The notes: generated from the letters alone by a model not told the origin. Shown: positions 36,178 to 45,462, counted from the first letter of the stretch. The stretch is 64,000 nt of DNA from Gammaproteobacteria bacterium (GCA_016125505.1 WGLP01000005.1:1-64000), one strand, 5' to 3'. Made by a program: numbers and translations.

Positions 36178-36193
36178 TGTAGCGATACATACA
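36178..36193 (-). promoter_or_regulatory. NifA upstream activator sequence
   Basis: TGT-N10-ACA (TGT 36178-36180, ACA 36191-36193) is the NifA binding motif. It lies about 110 bases upstream of the predicted start of transcription, the usual distance for DNA looping. The rest of 35939-36353 is AT-rich and shows no gene; it also serves the divergent tusE-like gene. Confidence 0.85.
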
Positions 36194-36353
36194 ATGTCGA
36201 ACAATTTGAGGGAGATTGGGGAGCGTAGCCAGCAAGGGCAATGAGGGGAGGGATAGAGCAGGTGTAATTGCCAATATAATGTTTGACTAATATATTAAGT
36301 TATTATTCAATAGGCCTTATCGATTGAGATTAAGGACAAAGGAGGGCGGGATT

Positions 36354-36647
36354 ATGGAATTACCAGAGCGCGACGGAGATGGTTATCTCGTGGATATGAG
36401 TCAATGGACACCTGAGATCGGGCGTGCCATGGCGGAAGCGGATGGCTATGTGCTGGATGAGACCAAGTGGTCACAAATTATGAAGGCTCGCGAATATTAC
36501 GATGATGTGGCCAGCGTGCCGCCGATTCGCAAATTCGCCAAATATATTGGTCAAGATCAAAAGGAGATTTTTGAAATCTGGATGACTGGTCCGATGAAGC
36601 CTATTACTAAATATGGTGGCTTACCCAAGCCCACAGGATGCGTGTAA
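36354..36647 (+). CDS. tusE: TusE/DsrC-family sulfur relay protein
   Basis: 97 residues from the ATG at 36354, preceded by AAAGGAGGGCGGGATT. The family line WTPEIGRAMAEADGYVLDETKW, then VPPIRKFAKYIG and KYGGLPKPTGCV, is clear. The penultimate Cys is present, but the second Cys ten residues earlier, found in true DsrC, is absent, so a TusE-like sulfur carrier is more likely than a partner of dissimilatory sulfite reductase. It shares its upstream region with nifH. Confidence 0.85.
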   Translation: MELPERDGDGYLVDMSQWTPEIGRAMAEADGYVLDETKWSQIMKAREYYDDVASVPPIRKFAKYIGQDQKEIFEIWMTGPMKPITKYGGLPKPTGCV

Positions 36648-36654
36648 TAAACGA

Positions 36655-37941
36655 CTAGCGCTTCAATAAAGACGGTTCCCCTAGCACGCCGTCTTCGCCG
36701 GTTATGCGGGCAATGATCACGGTACCGCAGGAGTCGCTGAATACGTTTACCGAAGTGCGGCACATATCCAGTATGCGGTCGACCGCCAGAATCAGGCCGA
36801 TCGCTTCCACCGGCAAACCGATGGCCGCCAGAATGATGGCAATGGCAACCAGGCTGGCAGATGGAATCGCAGCCACCCCGATGGAAGTGACCAGCGCCAT
36901 CAACACGATGGTAAATTGTTGTACGAACCCCAGATCAATGCCGTAGGCCTGGGCAATGAACATCGCTGCCACACATTCATATAACGCCGTACCGTCCATA
37001 TTGACGGTTGCACCTAGTGGCAACACGAAACTGCTGGTGCGGTTGGACACGCCCGCATTTTTTTCCACGCACTCCATGGTAAGCGGCAGCGTGGCGGCGG
37101 ATGAGCTGGTGGAAAAGGCTGTCAGCAGGGCTGGCGCCATGGCACGGTAGTGGCGTAGCGGATTGACTCGCCCGACAAAATACAACAGCAAGGGCAGCAC
37201 CACCAGAAAATGTACGGCCAGCCCAGCCAGCACGCTAAGGAAGAACCATGCCAGCGGAACAAATGCGCTATAGCCTGTGCTGGCAATGACCTTGGCAACC
37301 AGCCCGAATACCCCGATGGGCGCGAATTTCATTACCCAGTCGGTAATCTGCATCATCACCTGAAACATGCCTTGCCAGAATTTGTAGAGGCTTTCCGCGT
37401 AGGGCTCGTCGATTTTTGTCATGAAAAAGCCAAACAGCAAGCTGAAAAAAATCAGCCCGAGCATCTGGCCATCTGCTGCTGCAGCAATGACGTTGGTTGG
37501 TACCATGCGCAGGAAAATATTGACCAGATCGCCAACTCCCTTGCCCGCAACTTTGGAAGCGACATCGCCGGCATTTTCAGACAAGCCGATCAGATGCCTT
37601 GCCGGTTCGCCGTCCACCATGCCTGGTGCCACCATATTGACCATGACCAGGCCTACCAGGATGGCAAGCAAACTGGTGGTGACGTAATACAGCAGGGTTT
37701 TCAGCCCGAGCCTGCTGAATGCGCTGCCGGAACCGATGCCGGCAATGCCGACGATGATTGACGATACAACCAGAGGCACGATCAACATTTTCAGCACATT
37801 CAGGAACAGCGTCCCGATGAAATTGAAAACCGCATAAAAACTCACACCTAACAGCCCGGCATCAGTCCCGGACAAGGAGCCACAAACAACGGCCAGCAGC
37901 AGTGCAACCAGGATTTGCCAGTGCAGTTTCATTTTTATCAT
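36655..37941 (-). CDS. Dicarboxylate/amino acid:cation symporter (SDF family)
   Basis: 428 residues with about eight membrane helices. The signatures SSSAATLPLTMECVEKN, PLGATVNMDGTALYE and AAIPSASLVAIAIILAAIGLP ... DRILDMCRTSVNVFSD are those of the DctA/GltP family. It imports glutamate, aspartate or C4-dicarboxylates with Na+ or H+. Its stop lies 7 bases from the convergent tusE-like stop. Confidence 0.92.
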   Translation of the reverse strand: MIKMKLHWQILVALLLAVVCGSLSGTDAGLLGVSFYAVFNFIGTLFLNVLKMLIVPLVVSSIIVGIAGIGSGSAFSRLGLKTLLYYVTTSLLAILVGLVMVNMVAPGMVDGEPARHLIGLSENAGDVASKVAGKGVGDLVNIFLRMVPTNVIAAAADGQMLGLIFFSLLFGFFMTKIDEPYAESLYKFWQGMFQVMMQITDWVMKFAPIGVFGLVAKVIASTGYSAFVPLAWFFLSVLAGLAVHFLVVLPLLLYFVGRVNPLRHYRAMAPALLTAFSTSSSAATLPLTMECVEKNAGVSNRTSSFVLPLGATVNMDGTALYECVAAMFIAQAYGIDLGFVQQFTIVLMALVTSIGVAAIPSASLVAIAIILAAIGLPVEAIGLILAVDRILDMCRTSVNVFSDSCGTVIIARITGEDGVLGEPSLLKR

Positions 37942-38056
37942 CTTGATGGGCCGGGACAGATTGGATGTATATCGAACGCTATTCGAGAATCAATAACTAA
38001 CATCCTGAATAATATAGGAGTGAACTCTCTTGTAAACAGCCTTCATCCAGCAATGC

Positions 38057-39520
38057 TTATTTTTTAGTGTTTGTTTTGCGCCTTATTCTGGCGGCCAGTC
38101 TATTTCTGGCTTCTGTTTCCAGCTTGGATTTGGCTTCGGCTTCAGCCTGTCGAGTGGTCATGATTTCGGAGATTTTCTTGGCGCGCTCTTCCATGAGCCC
38201 GGAAAGTTTCTGGGCGCGATGCGCTTGTTCTTCAGCTACTTTTCGGCGTCTGGCATCTTCCAGACGCTTGGCTTGCTCAGCCTCTGCCTTGAGTTCGACA
38301 GCTTTGGCCTTGAGGGCTGCCAGCCGGCTTTCGCGTAATGAATGGTTCGCCAACTCTTTATTGCGGGCGGCAACATTAGCTGTTTGTGCCTTGGTCCCGG
38401 CTATTGAGGCTTTGGTTAGTGCCGTGTGGCGCAACTTTGCCAGTTCGACAAACTCGCCATGCGGATGATCTCGCAGGTACTGCAGGAAGTCGTCAGGATT
38501 GGCGCTGCCTTTGATGAGCTTCCAGGACTCGATCTCCGCCTGCATTGCTGTTTTGGGAGCCTGCCCCCTTGGCAATACCAGCTTGCGCTCGGTGTCGGTC
38601 AGCAGCAGCGTTTCATCTTCGTTACCTGCTCTTGCTTTTTCCTTGCCCAAAGGGACGATGAGCGTGGCGTCCGGATCGGTACGTTCGGTGGTTGTACCTG
38701 CATCTTTCATGGCCCGTTTGAGCGCAGCGATGAATTCATTCGCGCTCTGGAAGCGCTGTTCCGGCTGCTTGGCCATGGCACGTATAACGACCTCATCAAG
38801 CGCGGTGGATACGGCAGGATTATGTGCGGAGGGCGGTACGGGCGCTTGATTAAGGACTTTGTGCATGATGGTGATCATGCTGCCGGTAAACGGACGCTGT
38901 GCAGTGAGCAATTGGTAAAGGATGACACCGGCTGAGTAGAGATCACTGCGACGGTCAACATTCAGTCCTTGGAACTGTTCCGGTGACATGTAATTGGGGG
39001 TGCCAAGTACGCTGCCGACCTGGGTCAGGTGCAACGATTCAATCTTGGCAATACCGAAGTCCGCGACTTTTACCTGCTTGTTGCGGGTAATAAATATATT
39101 TGCGGGCTTGATATCACGGTGAACCACACCTTGGTTGTGCGAATAATCCAGCGCATCAAGAAGTTGAAGCATTATATTAATGCTTTCCTTGATTGGGAAG
39201 TGGATCTTCTCATCGAAGAAATCCTTGAGCTCCTTTCCTTCGATCAACTCCATGGCGATGAAAGCCATGTCATGGTCTTCGCTGTATTCGTAAATTGAAA
39301 CGATTCTGGGGTGGGAAAGCCGTCCGGCGGCCTGGGCTTCGCGGCGAAAGCGGCTGAATACCTCACGCGCTTCGCTCTTGTCCGCCATAGACATCAGCAC
39401 GGTCTTGATTGCCACAGAGCGCTGGATTAGCGGATCAAAGCCTTCATAGACAATGCCCATGCCGCCTTTGCCCAGCTCGCGCCGGATCTCGTATTTTCCG
39501 AGTTTTGTCAGTTTCGGCAT
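38057..39520 (-). CDS. Soluble Ser/Thr protein kinase with coiled-coil tail
   Basis: 487 residues. Kinase domain (about 8-265): LGKGGMGIVYEGFD, SVAIKTV, VVHRDIKPANIF, VADFGIAKIE and GTPNYMSPEQ, all catalytic elements intact. Residues about 330-365 carry a small NPDDFLQYLRDHPHGEFVELAKLRH repeat. The last 110 residues are an Ala/Lys/Glu/Arg coiled coil. There is no membrane helix or PASTA repeat. It is divergent from zorA with 282 bases between, and an FHA-domain cyclase lies at the far end of the zor genes, a natural phospho-Thr reader for it. The target is unknown. Confidence 0.88.
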   Translation of the reverse strand: MPKLTKLGKYEIRRELGKGGMGIVYEGFDPLIQRSVAIKTVLMSMADKSEAREVFSRFRREAQAAGRLSHPRIVSIYEYSEDHDMAFIAMELIEGKELKDFFDEKIHFPIKESINIMLQLLDALDYSHNQGVVHRDIKPANIFITRNKQVKVADFGIAKIESLHLTQVGSVLGTPNYMSPEQFQGLNVDRRSDLYSAGVILYQLLTAQRPFTGSMITIMHKVLNQAPVPPSAHNPAVSTALDEVVIRAMAKQPEQRFQSANEFIAALKRAMKDAGTTTERTDPDATLIVPLGKEKARAGNEDETLLLTDTERKLVLPRGQAPKTAMQAEIESWKLIKGSANPDDFLQYLRDHPHGEFVELAKLRHTALTKASIAGTKAQTANVAARNKELANHSLRESRLAALKAKAVELKAEAEQAKRLEDARRRKVAEEQAHRAQKLSGLMEERAKKISEIMTTRQAEAEAKSKLETEARNRLAARIRRKTNTKK

Positions 39521-39654
39521 GTGAATTCAGTTACGGTACCGAGGGTGGAATTACGGCAGAATTACCCGCGCTGCGGAGGAAGAGGTGGTTTCCCGGCTAC
39601 AAAATATTATTCAGTTAATTGAGATACAAATGCTGTCCGAATTATAGAACAGCT

Positions 39655-39718
39655 GGCTGCCTTTGGGCAGCCAAAGGGTTTATTTACCTGTTAGCCCCTA
39701 GGTGCGGGCTGCTATAAT
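39655..39718 (+). promoter_or_regulatory. zorA upstream hairpin and probable promoter
   Basis: TATAAT (39713-39718) lies 84 bases before the zorA ATG with a weak -35 (TTAGCC at 39691-39696). Upstream is a perfect 7-bp inverted repeat GGCTGCC-TTTG-GGCAGCC (39655-39672). The divergent kinase and zorA share this 282-base region (39521-39802), so joint control is possible. Confidence 0.5.
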
Positions 39719-39802
39719 CCATAATCTAATTATAGGCTTCACGGCACTGTAGCGCACCCGTTACAAGTCTGTTGCCAGCCATAAAAACTTACTGAAACCA
39801 TA

Positions 39803-41758
39803 ATGTCGATATTTGCCGATCTGCCCCAGCATATTTATATTTTCGCTGCGTTACTGGGAGTACTGTTCGTTTCGTTCTTGCTGTTTTTCTTCCTGCCTTC
39901 AGTGCGTGTGTCGTTCCAGCTCAGCAAGGTTGGCAAAAAGTTGCAGGCATTGGGCGATCATCCGGACGGTAACCTCGATCCGATATTTGAGAAGAGCGGG
40001 GTGCTGCAACACCTCTGGCGCGAATATTCGGACACCTTGCACAGACAGGTCGAGGCTGAAGCCGGACAGTCGCCGGTAATACGCTTGCGCTCGACCATGC
40101 CGGCAGGCGCAATTTTCCGCTCGGATATCGTGGTTGATATTCCACTTCGTACGGATTTCTTCAAGCACCTGCCTGGATTGTTCACCGGCGTCGGCATTAT
40201 CGGGACGTTCTATGGCTTGCTCATCGGACTCCAGGCATTCCAGGTATCTGAAAACCCGGTGATTGTCCGGGCCAGCCTGAACCAGTTGCTGCATGGGGTA
40301 TGGGAGGCTTTTTTGGTGTCGGCTGCGGCCATCGCTCTGGCGATGGTGGTGACCTTCATCGAAAAAATCATCATTACCCGGCTGAATGCCAAGGTCGAGA
40401 AAATCGTGCAGTTGCTCGATGGCTTGTTCGAGGGCGGTGCAGGAGAAGAATATCTGGCTCGGCTGGTCAAAGCATCTGAATCCTCGGCCGGACAGACAGC
40501 CAGCCTGCTCCGGGATGAGTTGCAGCAGATCATGGCGGAACAGACAGACCGTCAGATTGCCGCCTCCAATGCGAGCGCAGCCGCGCTGGGCGAGCGTATT
40601 GTCGGCAGCATAGAGGAAAGCTTGAAAGAGCCGCTGACCGGGCTGGCCGAAGCATTCAAGGGCGTGCGTAATGACCAGAACGACGCGGTGCAGAGCATGC
40701 TGAGCAACGTGCTGGAATCATTCAGCAAACAGATGAAGGATTTGTTCGGCAACCAGATCACCGGTATCAACAACCTTCAGCAACAGACCGTGGAAGCGCT
40801 GCAGGCGGCGGTGCTCAAGCTGGAAGAGATGGCCACCAATGTTGATGCGGCCGGGCAGCGCGGGATGACCGCGATGGCCGACCAGCTTTCGGAATCAATG
40901 GCGGCAGCTGAATCCAGGCAGCGCATCATGAATGAAAAAATGGCCGAGTTTGTCGACCAGATTCGCGTGGCTGTTGCCAATTCCCAGAGTGAGACCCAGG
41001 ACAGGCTCCAGTCCACACTGAGCGAGCTGTCGGAACGCATGGGGGCGGTAATCGACGGCCTGAGTGCGCAGGTGAAACTGGCGGCGGATGCCAGCAGTCA
41101 CCACCAGAACGAACTGGTGACGCGCAGCCAGGAAGTGGTCGGCGAATTCGGCGGCCAGGTCGGTGCGGTGGTCGAGGGCGTGAACCGTGCTGTCGGCGAA
41201 ATGCGGGCTGCCGTCGAGGCAATGCGCAATACCACGGGGGATGCCATTTCCAAGATCAATAGTGGCGCCGATACGCTGTATCTTGCGGCGCGTGATTTTG
41301 CCAAGGCGGGCGCGGGGGTAACCGGTACACTGGAGCAATCTGCACTGGTGAGCAAGCAGCTAAGCCAGGTTGCCGGCTCGATGGCAACGGCATCGATGGG
41401 GTTGAGCGGTATGCTGTCGGATTACTCGTCGGCACGCGATTCGATGATCGAGCTGGTTTCTTCACTGCAGATCGTGGTCGAACAGGCGCGTCGCGAAGCG
41501 TCAATGTCAGGCGATGTCGTGGATCGCATTGAGGCGGCTACCGCAAAGCTGGTTGCGGCACAACAGCAGGCTGATGGCTATTTGTCCAGGGTGTCTGAGG
41601 TAATCGGCAGTGCGCATGAATCGTTCAGCACCGGCATGACCAAGGCAGTAGGCGAGGCTAATCGTGAGTTCCACCAGGCTCTGTCCGATTCCGTCAAACT
41701 GTTGCGCGAGGGGATACAGGAGCTGGAAGAAACACTCGAGCCCGTATCCGGCCAGTGA
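39803..41758 (+). CDS. zorA: ZorA-like MotA/ExbB-family motor protein with long tail
   Basis: 651 residues. Membrane helices at about 10-30, 130-150 (LPGLFTGVGIIGTFYGLLIGL) and 170-190 (AFLVSAAAIALAMVVTFIEK) form the MotA/TolQ/ExbB stator core. Residues about 200-650 are a long Ala/Gln/Ser-rich helical tail, as in ZorA of Zorya defence systems, where the pentameric ion channel is driven by the proton-motive force and the tail signals into the cytoplasm. The partner zorB follows 16 bases later. Alternative: a domesticated motor of unknown role. Confidence 0.82.
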   Translation: MSIFADLPQHIYIFAALLGVLFVSFLLFFFLPSVRVSFQLSKVGKKLQALGDHPDGNLDPIFEKSGVLQHLWREYSDTLHRQVEAEAGQSPVIRLRSTMPAGAIFRSDIVVDIPLRTDFFKHLPGLFTGVGIIGTFYGLLIGLQAFQVSENPVIVRASLNQLLHGVWEAFLVSAAAIALAMVVTFIEKIIITRLNAKVEKIVQLLDGLFEGGAGEEYLARLVKASESSAGQTASLLRDELQQIMAEQTDRQIAASNASAAALGERIVGSIEESLKEPLTGLAEAFKGVRNDQNDAVQSMLSNVLESFSKQMKDLFGNQITGINNLQQQTVEALQAAVLKLEEMATNVDAAGQRGMTAMADQLSESMAAAESRQRIMNEKMAEFVDQIRVAVANSQSETQDRLQSTLSELSERMGAVIDGLSAQVKLAADASSHHQNELVTRSQEVVGEFGGQVGAVVEGVNRAVGEMRAAVEAMRNTTGDAISKINSGADTLYLAARDFAKAGAGVTGTLEQSALVSKQLSQVAGSMATASMGLSGMLSDYSSARDSMIELVSSLQIVVEQARREASMSGDVVDRIEAATAKLVAAQQQADGYLSRVSEVIGSAHESFSTGMTKAVGEANREFHQALSDSVKLLREGIQELEETLEPVSGQ

Positions 41759-41774
41759 TGACTGACGGGCAATC

Positions 41775-42491
41775 ATGATAAACCGGCCAATCATACTCGG
41801 CAGAAAGAGCAAGGACGAGGGCGAAAAACCGTTCTGGATTTCGTTTGCCGACCTGATGTCGGCACTGATGGTGATGTTCCTGCTGGTAATGAGCGTTGCG
41901 CTGCTGGCAGTCACCAAGAACGTATCGGAAGCGGAACGGAACAAGGCGCAACGGGAGCAGGAAATCGACAAGCTGCTGGATCGGGTCGAGCAGGCTGCGC
42001 AGCAATATCCGGGCATTTCCATCGATCGCAACCGCAATGTCATCGACTTTGGTGAGCGAGCGCGCTTCGATACCGGCAGCTCGAAGCTGTCCAACGATCA
42101 GGCACAATATCTCAGCTCGTTCGTGCGGGAAGTGCTGGGTATTGCCCGTGACAATCTTGGCCAGAAATGGGTCAAGCAGATCGTGGTCGAGGGCTTTGCC
42201 GACCAGCGCGGTGATTATCTGCTGAACCTCAATCTCAGCCTGCAACGCAGCCAGCGGGTACTTTGCGTGTTGCTGGCACCGCAACCGGGACAGCAACAGA
42301 TGCTCATGCCGGAGGAACTGGAACAGATACGCCGCTTGTTCCTGGTCGGCGGTTATTCATTCAATTCAGCAAAAAGTACGCTGGAAGAGAGCCGTCGCAT
42401 CGAGTTGCGCCTCGAATTCTATGGACTCGACGAGCCACATCTGGTGACGGGCGAAATCCCGCCCGGCAATTTCGGCAGCTGCAGGATTTAA
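41775..42491 (+). CDS. zorB: ZorB-like MotB/OmpA-family stator protein
   Basis: 238 residues. A single N-terminal helix WISFADLMSALMVMFLLVMSVALL carries the ion-binding Asp at residue 26, as in MotB and ZorB. A linker is followed by an OmpA-like peptidoglycan-binding domain (VVEGFADQRGDYLLNLNLSLQRSQRV). Two copies would sit in the ZorA pentamer and anchor it to the cell wall. It is followed 6 bases later by zorC. Confidence 0.85.
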   Translation: MINRPIILGRKSKDEGEKPFWISFADLMSALMVMFLLVMSVALLAVTKNVSEAERNKAQREQEIDKLLDRVEQAAQQYPGISIDRNRNVIDFGERARFDTGSSKLSNDQAQYLSSFVREVLGIARDNLGQKWVKQIVVEGFADQRGDYLLNLNLSLQRSQRVLCVLLAPQPGQQQMLMPEELEQIRRLFLVGGYSFNSAKSTLEESRRIELRLEFYGLDEPHLVTGEIPPGNFGSCRI

Positions 42492-42497
42492 GCTTCG

Positions 42498-44087
42498 ATG
42501 AGCGCCATCGAACAGCTTGAAAAAAGCCTGCATCACATCGGCCAGGTCGCGCTGGCCAAATTGCGGCCAGGTGATGCATTGCAAATGCTGTACGAACGCA
42601 CATTGCTGGAGAAGTGGATTGGTGCGGTCCTGGAACAGGAAGAGTTGACCGGCGACCGCGTGCTCGATGCGCTGGAGATGTTCTACAAGAGTCAGGGTTT
42701 TAAAAGCCTGCGCCAGGCACGCCTCGTTTGTTATGGCCTGACGCAGGTGTTTGGAACCCAGTCGCATCGCCTGATTGACGATATCGAGTATCTAACCCTG
42801 CTATTGAAATATCTCGACCGCAACCAGAGCCGCATCCGTCCTTACCGCAAATGTTACCGCGGCCTGCTCAGCTGTTATTTTTCCTACGATCCGCAAGGTA
42901 GCGAGGCAACCGTCGAAGGGCGCCGCAACTGGGAGATATTGCGCGACTATTTATATGGACACAGGGATATGCTCCGGACCCCGGGGTACAACCCAGACTG
43001 GGTCGAGGCTTTGAGCGGGGAGCCTGCGCTGCTGTCGATGAGCCCGTTCTGGAAATACACGTTCGACAAGCTGCAGGGAGACTGGTCGTCACTCGACGAA
43101 ATCCAGCAACGTCTGGAGATTGGCGAGGACTCATGGTTTATGCAGCGGCTGGTGCTGGAACAGGTCAAGGCTGTAACCACACTGGATGATGAAGGTTTCA
43201 GGGCGTACATCGATCACATCCTGCTTTTGCTGAGCAGTCATCAACTGTACGCCGGTACCGGCCTATCCATGCTGCTTGACCGTTATGCACAATGTGCTCG
43301 TAAGGATGAGAGTTCCAGCCTGATGGACTTTGCGGTAAATCTCTGGGGAAATCCCTGGCTTGTCGCCAATGCGCAATACTGGCGGTGTGGGAGTGCAGCC
43401 AGGGAGATGGTTGCCTCCTGGCTGAAGCGCCATCTGCTGAACCAGTTTTTCTCCCTGTTTTCGGATGGCGAAGCTACAGGACGGCGCCGACGGAACTTCT
43501 GGGAACTGTATTGTGAAGACATGCAGGGAATGTATTTCGCACTGGGCAAGGATGCATTCGCCCCCGGCAAGATGGATCTGTACAAATTCCGTAACGATGC
43601 CAAGGGCTTGGTGGTGAAATTGTCGGACGGCGCACACGACCTGCATGCATTCATTATGCAGTTCGACCGGTATCATGTGGTGGAATTCAGCCGCAACAAC
43701 AATGTGGCATATTTCTATGACACCCGGCATGGTCCGCCACCATTCTATTTCAGCGAAGGCTGGATCAAGGTTGGTGCATTGAGCGTAGGCAATGCGCTCA
43801 AGGGCGGCAGCCCCAAGCCGATATCAAAATCATTGCAGCATAAGGACAGCAAGGCGCTGTTGTGGGAAGGCAGATTCGCACAGGAAATGGGGACTACCGA
43901 GAATTCGATTAAGACCTTCTGCCGAAAATACCAGTGCCGTTATAAAGACTTACGGGGGCAGGCGGATCGCCAGTGGATCATCCCGGCCAGCCATGCCAAA
44001 TGCGGACAGGAGGCACATGCGGTGCTGATGGGCTGGGGATTTGTCTGGTCGCCGGAAAAGGGTGGTTATTTTCATGTTGCCGACTAA
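42498..44087 (+). CDS. zorC: ZorC-like EH-signature protein
   Basis: 529 residues with no membrane helix. The C-terminal half carries the EH-signature region: RRNFWELYCEDMQGMYFALG, then VVKLSDGAHDLHAFIMQFDRYHVVEFSRNNNVAYFYD with the conserved His/Glu. In type I Zorya, ZorC is a cytosolic DNA-binding effector that works with the ZorD helicase/nuclease. Here no zorD follows; the next gene encodes a cyclase-FHA protein. The start at 42498 directly follows zorB. Confidence 0.8.
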   Translation: MSAIEQLEKSLHHIGQVALAKLRPGDALQMLYERTLLEKWIGAVLEQEELTGDRVLDALEMFYKSQGFKSLRQARLVCYGLTQVFGTQSHRLIDDIEYLTLLLKYLDRNQSRIRPYRKCYRGLLSCYFSYDPQGSEATVEGRRNWEILRDYLYGHRDMLRTPGYNPDWVEALSGEPALLSMSPFWKYTFDKLQGDWSSLDEIQQRLEIGEDSWFMQRLVLEQVKAVTTLDDEGFRAYIDHILLLLSSHQLYAGTGLSMLLDRYAQCARKDESSSLMDFAVNLWGNPWLVANAQYWRCGSAAREMVASWLKRHLLNQFFSLFSDGEATGRRRRNFWELYCEDMQGMYFALGKDAFAPGKMDLYKFRNDAKGLVVKLSDGAHDLHAFIMQFDRYHVVEFSRNNNVAYFYDTRHGPPPFYFSEGWIKVGALSVGNALKGGSPKPISKSLQHKDSKALLWEGRFAQEMGTTENSIKTFCRKYQCRYKDLRGQADRQWIIPASHAKCGQEAHAVLMGWGFVWSPEKGGYFHVAD

Positions 44088-44147
44088 TGACTGTTGCAGT
44101 AACTTTACATTAATAAACAACAACTTGATATTTATTATTAAATTGCA

Positions 44148-45062
44148 ATGACTGTATCTCCTGCGTCCAATGCTGAGTGCGAAATGGCTGTGTTGTTTGC
44201 CGACGTTAGCGGCAGCACACGTCTTTATGAGTATCTTGGCGATACCCTGGCTTTCGCTACCATCAATAACTGCCTCACCATATTGCGGCGGCTGACAGAA
44301 GCTCATCAAGGCCGGGTGGTAAAGACCATTGGCGATGAAATCATGGCCGTTTTCCCGGATGCCGGATTGGCAGTACAAACAGCTTGCGAGATGCAGCTGG
44401 AAATGAAAGCGCAACCGCCGGTTGGCAATGCGCAGGTCGCCATCCGGATTGGATTCCACTATGGCTCGGTGATTGAAAGTGGCCAAGGGGATGGGGATGT
44501 GTTCGGCGATACCGTCAATATTGCCGCACGTATGGCAAGTATTGCCAACGGCGGACAAATCATTACCTCTGAAACTACGGTCAAGCAGCTTCCGCCAATC
44601 ATGCGCAGCAGTATACGTGCGCTGGATGCCCTCACGGTGAAAGGCAAGGCGGAGGATATTCAGGTTTTCGAAGTAATTTGGCAGGAAAGCTCGGAAATGA
44701 CCATGATGGTGAGCCGTACACTCACGCCGTCATTGGCTGAGCCAGTGGTCAGGCTTATCCATGCCGGTCAGGAATTCATCGTGAATGCCCAGCGTCTTTC
44801 GCTTACTTTGGGCAGAGGCGAACAGGCCGATATCATATTTCAGGATCGCCGGGCTTCGCGCATGCATGGCAGGATCGAGCGCCGCCGCGACAAATTTGTG
44901 TTTGTCGATCAGAGCGCAAACGGCAGTTATCTGACTTTCAGTGGCGAAGATGAAATTGAACTACGGCGCGAGGAAGTCGTATTGCGCGGTAACGGGAGTA
45001 TCAGCCTGGGACACCCGTACCGTAAGGATCCAAGTGAGACCGTCGAATTCTTCTGTGAGTAG
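44148..45062 (+). CDS. Class III nucleotide cyclase fused to an FHA domain
   Basis: 304 residues. The cyclase homology domain (about 10-175) has AVLFADVSGSTRLYE with the first metal Asp, VVKTIGDEIMAVF with the second, and FGDTVNIAARMASIANGGQI with the transition-state Asn/Arg, so catalysis should work. The FHA domain (about 205-290) has LGRGEQADI, RRASRMHGRIERR and VDQSANGSYL with intact pThr-binding Arg, Ser, His and Asn. It would make cAMP (or cGMP) and bind phosphoproteins, for instance targets of the divergent kinase. It follows zorC by 60 bases on the same strand. Confidence 0.85.
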   Translation: MTVSPASNAECEMAVLFADVSGSTRLYEYLGDTLAFATINNCLTILRRLTEAHQGRVVKTIGDEIMAVFPDAGLAVQTACEMQLEMKAQPPVGNAQVAIRIGFHYGSVIESGQGDGDVFGDTVNIAARMASIANGGQIITSETTVKQLPPIMRSSIRALDALTVKGKAEDIQVFEVIWQESSEMTMMVSRTLTPSLAEPVVRLIHAGQEFIVNAQRLSLTLGRGEQADIIFQDRRASRMHGRIERRRDKFVFVDQSANGSYLTFSGEDEIELRREEVVLRGNGSISLGHPYRKDPSETVEFFCE

Positions 45063-45144
45063 TATCAGCCGGTTTAAGGGCGCCGCCATTATTTGACATA
45101 ATATACATTATGCGAACAAAAGGTATATCCAGGCCGACTCATTT

Positions 45145-45462
45145 TCAAGATATGGAAATGGCGTTGGTGGCCAATATCCGCCCGGTGACCGCATCGATCA
45201 TGACCTTGCTTACACTGTCTCCTCGATTGATTTCAACAAGGTATGCAGGCCGCATTGTTGTTGGCGAACGGCTAATGTTGCTGAATTGACTATCAGGCGG
45301 AATGCCATGCACTGGCACTTGGCCGGCCTGAGCATAAGTCAAAGTAATCTTGCTCCTCGAAATGTTGTCCCCCTCGTTTTCACGTTGCTCATTTGACAAT
45401 CCAAGCGTGGCAGTCAAGGCAATAATGCCGGCAGCGGCCGGTAACAACTTTAATTTGCTCAT
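45145..45462 (-). CDS. Secreted PepSY-like small protein
   Basis: 105 residues: signal peptide (LLPAAAGIIALTATLGLS), a variable middle, and a C-terminal PepSY-like end (RPAYLVEINRGDSVSKVMIDAVTGRILAT). PepSY modules bind or inhibit peptidases or act in envelope sensing. The gene stands alone on the minus strand behind GAGGAACTG. It is bounded by the cyclase-FHA and sucrose synthase genes. Confidence 0.7.
   Translation of the reverse strand: MSKLKLLPAAAGIIALTATLGLSNEQRENEGDNISRSKITLTYAQAGQVPVHGIPPDSQFSNISRSPTTMRPAYLVEINRGDSVSKVMIDAVTGRILATNAISIS

Noticed and set aside
38057..45062. Complete type I Zorya system
   Set aside because: No ZorD helicase gene is present in or around the locus, so only a zorABC-like set can be claimed.
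45093..45121. Promoter TTGACA with CATAAT-ATAC-ATTATG palindrome
   Set aside because: No -10 element stands at the right distance and no gene follows on that strand; the palindrome may be chance in AT-rich spacer.
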